Origin: Sedimentisphaerales bacterium
GTDB taxonomy: Bacteria > Planctomycetota > Phycisphaerae > Sedimentisphaerales > Anaerobacaceae
Length of the DNA: 64,000 nucleotides
Assembly (NCBI GenBank): GCA_016935195.1
Contig: JAFGRL010000089.1
Coordinates: 25,082-89,081 of the forward strand
Direction of reading: 5' to 3'
The notes under the pieces were generated by a model. That model saw nothing but the letters and a program-made list of their open reading frames with translations, made no database searches and had not been told where the DNA came from. Numbering within the stretch: position 1 is the stretch's first letter; every line of letters begins with the position of its first letter. Both the position numbers and the translations under genes were made by a program. This document shows positions 1 to 6,855 of this stretch, piece by piece.

Positions 1-237
1 CCAAATCCTCTCAAAATCTTCGCGGTTCCCGAAATCTATTTCATATACGCTTTCTTGATTACCCATAGCCAGCTCAATCGTTCGTGCCTTTTGTCGATAT
101 GATTCAAGCCCTTCCGGCCAACTCTCAGGCCATCTTCCTTCTTCGTGTGTAATAACCAATCCTGAACCTGCTTTGGGAAAAAGAAGAACAGTAATGATGA
201 ATAAAATAAAGAACGTTTTGTATAATCGCGCAACCAT
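1..237 (-). CDS. Exported protein, N-terminal part (runs off left edge)
   Basis: The minus strand stays open from an ATG at 237 to the first base of the window, giving 79 codons without a stop. The product begins MVARLYKTFF, followed by a hydrophobic stretch (about residues 8-20, ILFIITVLLFPKAGSG) that looks like a signal peptide, then an acidic and aromatic mature region (EGRWPESWPEG, residues 34-44). A purine-rich AAGGGGGT sits about 6 nt upstream and supports this start. The family is not recognised and the C-terminal part lies outside the window. The exported location is inferred from the leader only. Confidence 0.6.
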   Translation of the reverse strand, partial: MVARLYKTFFILFIITVLLFPKAGSGLVITHEEGRWPESWPEGLESYRQKARTIELAMGNQESVYEIDFGNREDFERIW

Positions 238-466
238 ATTTTACCCCCTTAATGTAGCCCGGAATTTCCCATATCAGCGCTTAAAAAACACAATTTTGAC
301 CTTTCACCATATATTCAGACGCTGTAAAACGCATAACATTACAACAATTACTCGTTTTTTCACCGTCATCCTATAATATTTCACAGGAAACAGAACCCGG
401 CTTACAGGCCCACCCTCTTTTTTAATCCAAGTGCAGCTCTGACAATCAATATAAAAGAATCGGTTC

Positions 467-1219
467 CTAAAGTTGGGCTTGTTCCTGGCGCTTTTGGAAG
501 TACCTGACAAATGAGCCTAACATCACTTTGACTTTGACGGAGCCATTCTCAAGGAGCATTTGAATTCTGCCTTTATCAAGGCTGATATGCTCAAATTCGA
601 GCCCCTCCGGATTGCTCAAACGCTCTGCCTGTGCAGGAGAGACTTCAAGTTTGACTATGACAGCCTCGATGGCCTGATTTATCATCATTCCGCCGACGCC
701 GAGCATTTTGTTGTCCGGGCTTACTTGGTCGATATCTTTGCGAACATTTTCAAGCACTTGCTTAAGTATCGCAATGCGACGGGCATTTTCACCTGCAAAA
801 GGTTTTTCAAGTAATTCCTTCTCCAGAAGCATCCGACAGTCATAGGTAACACCTTCCCATGGTTCTGCAAGTAAAATTTTCGGCTTTTCATTTACGATAA
901 GCAAATGTTTACGGCTGGCCGTGAGCAGGTTCTCATCAAAAGCGACGAGTATAAACCAGGTATGGTATGTTTGCCTTTTCTGACCTAAAGAGGCAATGAC
1001 GCTTTTACTTTGACTAATAAGCTCATCTTCGGAGGTTTTGATGACAGCGAGAACATCTGCGCTGGTACTGTCGTTTAGCTTTATGTTGTTATAATTTTCC
1101 CAAAGCTGTCGGTAATAAGGACGTTTGTCTGGCATAGCAAAGTCAACCACTGCGCAGCCGGTTAGTACGCAAACAAGGACCGAAGATAAAATTATCGACC
1201 GGTAGAATTGAATTAACAT
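467..1219 (-). CDS. Putative lipoprotein of unknown function
   Basis: This 250-aa product starts with a lipoprotein signal peptide: a short basic N-terminus, a hydrophobic core and a lipobox VLTGC, with Cys at about residue 22. It should therefore be lipid-anchored after Lol/Lgt-type processing. The mature part is mixed alpha/beta with many charged residues and an Ala/Glu-rich helix around residues 130-160. No family motif is recognised. It lies immediately downstream of ilvC on the same strand with a 40-bp gap, so it may be co-transcribed, although no functional link is evident. Confidence 0.7.
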   Translation of the reverse strand: MLIQFYRSIILSSVLVCVLTGCAVVDFAMPDKRPYYRQLWENYNNIKLNDSTSADVLAVIKTSEDELISQSKSVIASLGQKRQTYHTWFILVAFDENLLTASRKHLLIVNEKPKILLAEPWEGVTYDCRMLLEKELLEKPFAGENARRIAILKQVLENVRKDIDQVSPDNKMLGVGGMMINQAIEAVIVKLEVSPAQAERLSNPEGLEFEHISLDKGRIQMLLENGSVKVKVMLGSFVRYFQKRQEQAQL

Positions 1220-1259
1220 TTTTCAACATCCCAAAAATTACATTTGAAACTGATTTTTA

Positions 1260-2264
1260 TCAGACTTCTTTTGTCTCTATCCACTTCATCATCTTACGCA
1301 ATTTTTTGCCGACCTGCTCGAGCTGACAGTTATGGTCTTTTTCGTAGAGTTGATTAAACTTTTTCAGGCCGGTTTTATATTCCTGCATCCACTCTTTGGC
1401 AAATTCGCCTGAGGTAATTTCGGCCAGTATCTTTTTCATCTCGGCTTTTGTCTGCTCATTAATGATTCTCGGCCCACGCGTAAGGTCGCCGTATTCGGCA
1501 GTGTTCGATATGCTGTACCTCATATAGCTCATCCCACCCTGGTACATAAGGTCGACTATTAATTTGACCTCGTGCATGCACTCGAAGTACGCTATTTCAG
1601 GTTGGTATCCAGCCTCAACCAATGTTTCGAAACCTGCCTTAATAAGTGACGTAAGTCCGCCGCAAAGGACACACTGCTCGCCGAACAGGTCAGTCTCAGT
1701 TTCCTCTTTGAAGGTCGTTTCTATAACACCTGCTCTGGCGCCGCCAATACCGTTGGCCCAGGCAAGGGCAATTGATTTGGCATCGCCGGTTGCATCCCTT
1801 TGCACGGCCACAAGACAAGGTATGCCGCCCCCTTTTTCGAACTCACTGCGAAGGAGATGTCCCGGTCCTTTGGGTGCTATCATCACAACGTTAATATCAT
1901 CAGGCGGAACAATGTATTTGAAATGGATATTAAAGCCGTGACAAAAGCCGAGAGCCTGGCCTGCCTTTAGACTGGAACTAATTTCATCCTGATAAATCTT
2001 AGCTGCGATTTCATCTGGTAGCGTAACAATAACGAGACTTGCATCTTCACAGGCACTTTTAATGCTGCCTGGTGAAAAGCCGTGTTCCTTCGCCAGTTTA
2101 TAATTGTCGGTGCCCTCCAGCTCTGCGACAGCGACATTAATTCCGCTATCGCGGAGATTGAGACTGTGGGCATGACCTTGACTGCCATAGCCGATTACGG
2201 CTACTTTCCTGCCCTTGAGAGGCTCTATCGGGGCATCTTTTTCATAATACATTTTCAGTTCCAT
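1260..2264 (-). CDS. ilvC: Ketol-acid reductoisomerase (NADP+)
   Basis: This enzyme converts acetolactate and acetohydroxybutyrate to the dihydroxy acids of valine, leucine and isoleucine synthesis, using NADPH and Mg2+. The 334-aa length matches the short class I form. The N-terminal Rossmann fold carries GYGSQGHAHSLNLRDSG (about residues 25-41). The knotted C-terminal domain has the metal-binding acidic stretches ETETDLFGEQ and ECMHEVKLIVDL. A strong TAGGAGG lies 7 nt before the ATG at 2264. No ilvB, ilvN or leu genes are adjacent in the window, so the gene is separated from the rest of its pathway. Confidence 0.97.
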   Translation of the reverse strand: MELKMYYEKDAPIEPLKGRKVAVIGYGSQGHAHSLNLRDSGINVAVAELEGTDNYKLAKEHGFSPGSIKSACEDASLVIVTLPDEIAAKIYQDEISSSLKAGQALGFCHGFNIHFKYIVPPDDINVVMIAPKGPGHLLRSEFEKGGGIPCLVAVQRDATGDAKSIALAWANGIGGARAGVIETTFKEETETDLFGEQCVLCGGLTSLIKAGFETLVEAGYQPEIAYFECMHEVKLIVDLMYQGGMSYMRYSISNTAEYGDLTRGPRIINEQTKAEMKKILAEITSGEFAKEWMQEYKTGLKKFNQLYEKDHNCQLEQVGKKLRKMMKWIETKEV

Positions 2265-2329
2265 AGCTGTAATCCTCCTATAAAAATAATTAAAGTTGTA
2301 AACGCCTTTCTATTCAACCAGAAAAACTA

Positions 2330-2358
2330 ATACTACAGCACCATTTAAGATTTTGCAA
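2330..2358 (-). promoter_or_regulatory. Candidate promoter for ilvC
   Basis: On the minus strand TTGCAA (2358-2353) and TAGTAT (2335-2330) are 17 nt apart, about 65 bp upstream of the ilvC start. The match to the sigma-70 consensus is moderate, and no transcript evidence is available from the sequence. Confidence 0.35.
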
Positions 2359-2549
2359 ATAAATATATTATCTCGGCTTCGTCGATTCAAATCAATTATA
2401 TCCGCAGGTACTTTGACTCGTGAATCGTGAAGCGTATCTCGTATTTGGTCGGTAGTGTGGGGGCTTTTACCCCACCAAATTACTGGCAATACGGGGAAAA
2501 CAGGCAGCAGTCTATTTTTGTTATTATCAACATTTTACTGTAATTTCTC

Positions 2550-2577
2550 TTGATTTCCTATCATATAGCCGTATAAT
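2550..2577 (+). promoter_or_regulatory. Sigma-70-like promoter of the PEP-CTERM gene
   Basis: TTGATT (2550-2555) and a perfect TATAAT (2572-2577) are separated by 16 nt. The predicted transcript has a leader of about 140 nt. The leader includes a near-perfect palindrome at 2667-2684 (TCCAACTG, TG, CAGTTGGA) just before the ribosome-binding site. Confidence 0.6.
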
Positions 2578-2722
2578 GGGATTGTATTTTAGGCTTTACC
2601 TAATATACCGAAAAAGAGACGGAGAAGATGAAGAACAGGGCCATGCCTGTATATTCTGCTTTTAGTTCCAACTGTGCAGTTGGAGTATGCGCATAGAAAC
2701 AATTTTTTGAGGAGGTAGTGTG

Positions 2723-3469
2723 ATGAGAAGTAGAAGTTTAACAATTTGGGTGATGGTAGTTTTGTTTATTGTTACTTGTCCGACTATAGTAGAGGCAGTA
2801 CCAGACTGGGTCAATCCGAACTGGGATATTTTGGACGAGACTTACGGCAATGGAGCGGGGCAAGTCTCGTTTGTTGGTTCTTATACCGCCATGCAAGGCC
2901 AGATGTTCACTGAGGTTCTGTATGACGGATATGCAACTCTAAGCAGTGATAGCTTAATATGTGCGGGGAAAACCGTTTTGCCAAATATGCCTGCGGGGGA
3001 TAGTGATATAACAATCGAGTACAAAGTTAGGGATGTCTGCGGTAATGGTATTGCTGCCTTTTTTTCACAAACAAACGATGTTTCCACAACTTTATGGCAG
3101 CACGTTCCTTTAATAAATTACGCTGGCCAAGATAGTATAAGCGATTATTACGGTGATGACGACTACAGCAACACCAACATTGCGCCTGTAGGATTTGATG
3201 GCTCCGCAACTCATAATTATCGGCTTGTTAGGCAAAACCATCATTCATACTTTTACTTGTTTGACAATGAGACCCCTGTTTTTATTTGCGAATTAGGAGA
3301 CGGCAGGAGCAATACAAATACTTATGTCGAATTTGCCACCCCAGGAAATAATATCACAATAGACTTTTATCATGCAAAGGTAGCCAATGGAGCTTATATC
3401 CCCGAACCGGCAACGCTCGTACTTCTCGGCCTCGGCGTGTTGATTTTGAGAAGAAAACATAAAGCATAA
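2723..3469 (+). CDS. PEP-CTERM sorting-domain exported protein
   Basis: This is a 248-aa secreted protein. It has an N-terminal signal peptide (hydrophobic WVMVVLFIVTCPTIVEA ending in an AxA-like site, about residues 8-26). The C-terminal tripartite sorting tail is PEP (residues about 227-229), a hydrophobic segment (ATLVLLGLGVLIL) and a basic end (RRKHKA). Such tails are recognised by exosortase (EpsH/XrtA family) and lead to processing at the cell surface. The middle is Asp/Asn/Gly-rich and beta-strand-like, as in adhesive or matrix proteins, with no catalytic motif seen. The ATG at 2723 is preferred because GGAGGT at 2711-2716 is well spaced; an in-frame GTG lies at 2720. No exosortase gene is in the window. 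Confidence 0.85.
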   Translation: MRSRSLTIWVMVVLFIVTCPTIVEAVPDWVNPNWDILDETYGNGAGQVSFVGSYTAMQGQMFTEVLYDGYATLSSDSLICAGKTVLPNMPAGDSDITIEYKVRDVCGNGIAAFFSQTNDVSTTLWQHVPLINYAGQDSISDYYGDDDYSNTNIAPVGFDGSATHNYRLVRQNHHSYFYLFDNETPVFICELGDGRSNTNTYVEFATPGNNITIDFYHAKVANGAYIPEPATLVLLGLGVLILRRKHKA

Positions 3470-3620
3470 ATATCGTATTGCATGGAAACTAAAAGCGAAA
3501 ACCAAAAGTTGAAAGGCAAAGTGTAAAATTCAAAATCTGAAGGCAAATGTTGGACGTTTGGTGCCCGACATCGTTTCAGAAATAAATACCGCCGTTTGGT
3601 AAGCCTCCTACCTGACTGAT

Positions 3621-3678
3621 TAACGTTTAGCTTCTTTCTTCTCTGTCCCAAATTTAACGTTTAGCTTCTTTCTTCTCT
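3621..3678. repeat. 24-bp direct repeat, period 34
   Basis: The same 24 bases, TAACGTTTAGCTTCTTTCTT plus CTCT, occur at 3621-3644 and 3655-3678. The second copy encodes, on the minus strand, the last residues and stop codon of the FRG-domain gene. The first copy lies just beyond its end, so the gene terminus is duplicated in the spacer. Confidence 0.85.
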
Positions 3679-4656
3679 CCCAAAATTTTCGGGATATGCT
3701 AATTTACTTGCCAGCGATTCCGCGAACCCTTGCAGCCCCGGGAAAAGAGTGGCGTTGTTAATGTTCATGCTGTTAAGTTTTTTCAAGGTGTCGTTCCTTT
3801 GGACTATATCTATGTCGATCACAATTCTATGCAGGTTTGTATCCGAGTTTTGAAACCCTTGTATCCCTTTGAGGTTTTCGTCGAACGTCTCATTAATATC
3901 TCCTTGAACGAGGAAAGTCCCTTGTTGAGCAATCAATCTTTCGTTTAATCTGAATGAATTCAAAACAAATATCTGCTTCTCAGGATTTTCGAAAATTCTA
4001 TTGAGAATGCCATTATGTAAATCATCCATTTTAGTCGAATCTTTTTTCCTGAGTTTTGCTGCCTTTTTTAGAGCACGATACTTTCTACAAAACTTTTCTT
4101 CTGCGCCTCTTATGGGTTTTGAATTGGCAACCCAGACTTCCGCATATTCTTTGTCGCAATCCAACCTCGCGAGAGCGAAAAAGAGAGCAACATAAAACGA
4201 GTAAGTCCAATCAAGTATACGCGTAGGGCCCTCGTAATGTTGCATCAAGGTAAGCCATTCAATTATATTATCTGGTTTAGGGACATGCTTAAGATAGTGA
4301 TGTGCCTTACGCTGAAACTCCCAAAGCAAATTCTTTTCCAGATCCTGCTTGGTATAATGTTTACCTTCTTTATCATCCTTGTGGGGCTTGAAATGATCAA
4401 ATGCTTTCTCAAGTGAGGTTTTAAAGTAACTATTCTCTAGCTCATATTTCTCTGAATTAGAAAGATCCTTGTGATTAGATTTCTTGCGTCTCTTTTCTGC
4501 TCTGAATATCCAAAGTGTTTCTTTGTCGCGCTTATCAAACTTATTATCCTCGTACACCTTTTGTAACCCGTCCCAATTTTCCGTAGGGTGGGATTCGCAC
4601 CGCAAGTCCGCTAGTTTTTTGTTATTGTTTTCCATGTTATCTTCATAAGCCGACAT
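3661..4656 (-). CDS. FRG-domain protein
   Basis: This is a 331-aa cytosolic protein with an FRG domain, named for its conserved Phe/Arg/Gly. The signature runs from LWIFRAEKRR (about residues 48-57) to MQHYEGPTRILDWTYSFYVALFFAL (about residues 142-166), followed by a beta-rich half with LIAQQGTFLVQGD near residue 240. FRG domains are found alone or fused in many bacteria and phages. Their biochemical role is unsettled, though some occur in defence or toxin contexts. The gene stands alone beside a long palindrome-rich noncoding stretch, and its lysine-rich, AT-rich coding differs from the neighbours, which suggests an accessory, possibly transferred gene. No Shine-Dalgarno sequence is evident at 4656; a second Met is at residue 8. 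Confidence 0.8.
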   Translation of the reverse strand: MSAYEDNMENNNKKLADLRCESHPTENWDGLQKVYEDNKFDKRDKETLWIFRAEKRRKKSNHKDLSNSEKYELENSYFKTSLEKAFDHFKPHKDDKEGKHYTKQDLEKNLLWEFQRKAHHYLKHVPKPDNIIEWLTLMQHYEGPTRILDWTYSFYVALFFALARLDCDKEYAEVWVANSKPIRGAEEKFCRKYRALKKAAKLRKKDSTKMDDLHNGILNRIFENPEKQIFVLNSFRLNERLIAQQGTFLVQGDINETFDENLKGIQGFQNSDTNLHRIVIDIDIVQRNDTLKKLNSMNINNATLFPGLQGFAESLASKLAYPENFGREERS

Positions 4657-4872
4657 TACTTTAGGCTTTTCTATTTCATTATATTATTACATCTGTCCCC
4701 TCTGTGACTAAACAAAGCTTTCTATTTTTTCTGTGCAGATTATACGAGTTTGTGGATAAAACCGCAAGGATTGATTTTAGCAAACGTCCAGCGTAAAGCT
4801 GAGGACTAAATATTTTGGATTTCTGCTAGCTGCTTGCTCAGTCTTGTTCTTTTCACGTTGAATCGCTCCTGC

Positions 4873-4897
4873 CTCGCCGTGGCTTTGGCACGGCGGG
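4873..4897. repeat. GC-rich inverted repeat
   Basis: CGCCGTG (4875-4881) and CACGGCG (4889-4895) form a perfect 7-bp stem around a 7-nt loop, extended by one T-G and one C-G pair. There is no T-run after it on either strand, so it is not an obvious terminator. Confidence 0.7.
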
Positions 4898-4993
4898 TCG
4901 GATTCTCTCCAGAGTTTCCATCCATAGGATGCCTGCACAGCATACCCCACAACGGCATTACCGATACAATCAGACTTGTCATCTCTGAAAGCG

Positions 4994-5008
4994 TGCCCCT
5001 AAGGGGCA
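4994..5008. repeat. Short perfect palindrome
   Basis: TGCCCCT, A, AGGGGCA: two 7-bp arms around a single base. Function unknown. It is one of a series of palindromes in this gene-free stretch. Confidence 0.65.
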
Positions 5009-5061
5009 TAGCAATCTCAAAACATCAGTCGGCCAGTGTCAGTTGTAATCTGAGATATATT

Positions 5062-5085
5062 TTGTGAATGTGTTCACATTCACAA
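5062..5085. promoter_or_regulatory. 24-bp palindrome containing a CRP/FNR-like site
   Basis: The arms TTGTGAATGTG (5062-5072) and CACATTCACAA (5075-5085) are perfectly complementary around TT. The centre reads TGTGA-N6-TCACA (5063-5078), which is the classic consensus for CRP-type dimeric regulators. The nearest gene start (FRG protein, 4656) is about 400 bp away, so the regulated promoter is unclear and a simple hairpin is an alternative. Confidence 0.5.
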
Positions 5086-5194
5086 TATCCTTAAGTTAAA
5101 AACGCATTTCATTACAAATAAGCACCAACCCCCCACACATATCACCAAATCACCAATCGAAAACTTTATATCCCGCCATGGCTCAAAACTCTCC

Positions 5195-5255
5195 GCAAGG
5201 AGTCCCAAGTCCGTAAGTCCATAAGGACTCCTTACGGAGGACTCCCAAGGAGGAC
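5195..5255. repeat. Nested inverted repeats (AAGGAGTCC / GGACTCCTT)
   Basis: AAGGAGTCC pairs perfectly with GGACTCCTT. Nested in the same segment, CCGTAAG pairs with CTTACGG. A further GGACTCC and AAGGAGGAC follow. The overlapping arms could fold in more than one way. No coding capacity is seen here. Confidence 0.55.
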
Positions 5256-5332
5256 AACACTATTTTTCTGCCTCCTCCACGCTACCCACTATCCGCATCA
5301 CGCAATACGAGATACACATCACGCATCAGCCC

Positions 5333-5362
5333 CCTGCGCTTTTGATCGATCAAAAGCGCAGG
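5333..5362. repeat. Perfect 30-bp palindrome
   Basis: CCTGCGCTTTTGATC at 5333-5347 is followed directly by its exact reverse complement GATCAAAAGCGCAGG at 5348-5362, with no spacer. It could be a protein-binding site, a cruciform-forming sequence or a mobile-element end. It shares the CCTGCGC start and TTTGAT core with the hairpin at 5600-5639. Confidence 0.85.
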
Positions 5363-5599
5363 TACCTGAAAAAAGTGGTACAAAAAACGCTCATTTTTGC
5401 TCAAAACGCGCTCATTTCTTGTATCTTTTTTGCAATTTTTGTCACTTTTCGCACCCTTTTTTGCTCGTTTTTTCGACGTGCAGCGTTTTTGATTGACTCT
5501 TTTGCTCGTTTACAGTCTCCAAATCCACTTCACCAGTAAAATCTGTGTTCAAATTACCCCCCAAATCCCATATTTTTTTCAAAATCCATCCCCCAACTA

Positions 5600-5639
5600 C
5601 CTGCGCATTTGATTGATTTCAATCAATCAAATGTGTAGG
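5600..5639. repeat. 19-bp hairpin with two G-U wobbles
   Basis: CCTGCGCATTTGATTGATT (5600-5618) pairs with AATCAATCAAATGTGTAGG (5621-5639). Two positions would be G-T in DNA and G-U in RNA, so pairing is kept although the sequence is not a perfect DNA palindrome. Short G-rich and T-rich runs follow (GGCGGGGGTTTTTTGGG). Confidence 0.75.
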
Positions 5640-5818
5640 CCGGGCGGGGGTTTTTTGGGCGGTTTAGTTTGCTCAGTAATGTTCCATTTAATATCCAAAG
5701 GTCAATAATATTCCCATGCTCGCTGCAAAAATAATGGTTTGCGTTTTTGGCCCGGCAAAGGCTTGAAACTACACAAGCTAATTATCTGCTTTGTTGATAT
5801 CATGATTCTCAAAACTAC

Positions 5819-6838
5819 TTACTTAACTTGCCAGCAAACCTGTCCAGCGCGGTCTATGCCGAAAGGCAAAACCAAGCCTCCCAAATCTTTGCAAACTTGC
5901 TCCAGCGCATGTCTGTAACCGTCTTTGGTCAAAAACAACACACACCCTCCACCACCCGCTCCACAGGTCTTGCCCCCTATAATATAATCAGAAGACGCAC
6001 GATAAAATCTTTCCAGACTCTCGCTGGTACAGCTTTCGTGCAGCCTTTTGTGATGCTCCCAATTCTCATTGAGGAGTTTTCCGAACCTGTTAACTTGACC
6101 ATTTTCCAAAGCCTGTGCACTTTCGGTGGCAACCCGAGCAAGATTCTTCATCGCATCGACTGTCGGACTGTTCGGGAGAGAATAACTTTCTCTTATGTCC
6201 TTATGGATCGAACCTGAAAGATGAACCTCGCCTGTATAAACCAGCAGGCACCTGCGCTCAAGCTCAAACCAGGTATCAGGCGCAATATCAAGCTGGCGAT
6301 TCGATACACTTTCGCCTTTATGATAGGTGATTAGGTTAATCCCGCCAAAAGCAGCCCCGTAGCTGTCCTGACTTCCACCTGCCATACCTAAATCCTTGCG
6401 TTCGATTGAATTAGCAAGCTCGGCTGTCTCTTGGTTGTCACGTTTAAGACCCATCGCATTATCGAACGCACCCACACAGGCAACTCCAACTGCACCGGAT
6501 GAGCCAAGGCCGCTGCCGGGACGAACATCTGCTCGAACTGTCAGGTTAAATCCCCACTTGGGCTGCATATGTCTGGCAATACCCTTTAACAGGTCGAGCT
6601 GACCATCCGTTTCCAAAGACTTCAAAGAGTTGGCCCGAATCAGTGTATTAAAATCCTCACTTTTTATAGTTACCTGGTGTGATTTTGGCAGAATTTCCAG
6701 ACGTGCATACACATAATGCGTAATTCCAAAATTCAGGACTGCTCCACCATACTCAACGCTAAACGGCGGACAATCCGTTCCGCCTCCTGCCGGGTCGACT
6801 CGTACAGGAGCACGCGACACATATATTTCATTGCTCAC
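5819..6838 (-). CDS. GHMP-family sugar kinase
   Basis: This is a 339-aa ATP-dependent kinase of the galactokinase/homoserine/mevalonate/phosphomevalonate superfamily. Three motifs are visible: RAPVRVDPAGGGTDCPPF near the N-terminus (substrate loop), the ATP loop RPGSGLGSSGAVGVA around residue 105, and the C-terminal glycine-rich KTCGAGGGGCVLFL. The N-terminal pattern resembles heptose-7-phosphate kinase and fucokinase-like members, so the substrate is probably a sugar or sugar phosphate, but it cannot be named. The GTG at 6838 is preferred because GGAG lies 9 nt upstream. A TTG at 6859 would instead overlap the stop of the upstream URO-D-like gene. Close coupling with that gene indicates one operon. 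Confidence 0.85.
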   Translation of the reverse strand: MSNEIYVSRAPVRVDPAGGGTDCPPFSVEYGGAVLNFGITHYVYARLEILPKSHQVTIKSEDFNTLIRANSLKSLETDGQLDLLKGIARHMQPKWGFNLTVRADVRPGSGLGSSGAVGVACVGAFDNAMGLKRDNQETAELANSIERKDLGMAGGSQDSYGAAFGGINLITYHKGESVSNRQLDIAPDTWFELERRCLLVYTGEVHLSGSIHKDIRESYSLPNSPTVDAMKNLARVATESAQALENGQVNRFGKLLNENWEHHKRLHESCTSESLERFYRASSDYIIGGKTCGAGGGGCVLFLTKDGYRHALEQVCKDLGGLVLPFGIDRAGQVCWQVK

Positions 6839-6855
6839 TTTGAAGCACTCCGCTG

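Larger units (their letters stand above)
4657..5818. other. 1.16-kb noncoding stretch rich in palindromes
   Basis: Open frames here are short and lack ribosome-binding sites or recognisable domains, so no gene is called. The stretch carries at least six inverted repeats: 4873-4897, 4994-5008, 5062-5085, a nested set at about 5195-5255, 5333-5362 and 5600-5639. Between 5360 and 5530 it is strongly biased to T, with repeated words such as GCTCATTT and TTGCTCGTTTTTT. Confidence 0.7.

Noticed and set aside
2457..2475. Hairpin GTGGGG-N7-CCCCAC between ilvC and the PEP-CTERM gene as a terminator
   Set aside because: There is no T-run on either strand and no gene end points into it; it is left as an unexplained short stem.
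4806..5067. Two overlapping small frames (67 aa minus, 77 aa plus) in the gene-free stretch
   Set aside because: They mirror each other on opposite strands, have no ribosome-binding site and lie across a GC-rich hairpin; there is no domain or signal sequence to support either.
2426..5325. Similar words ATACGAGATAC and TCACG near 2426-2450 (reverse strand) and 5305-5325
   Set aside because: Only two imperfect copies are seen, too little to call a repeat family from this window alone.
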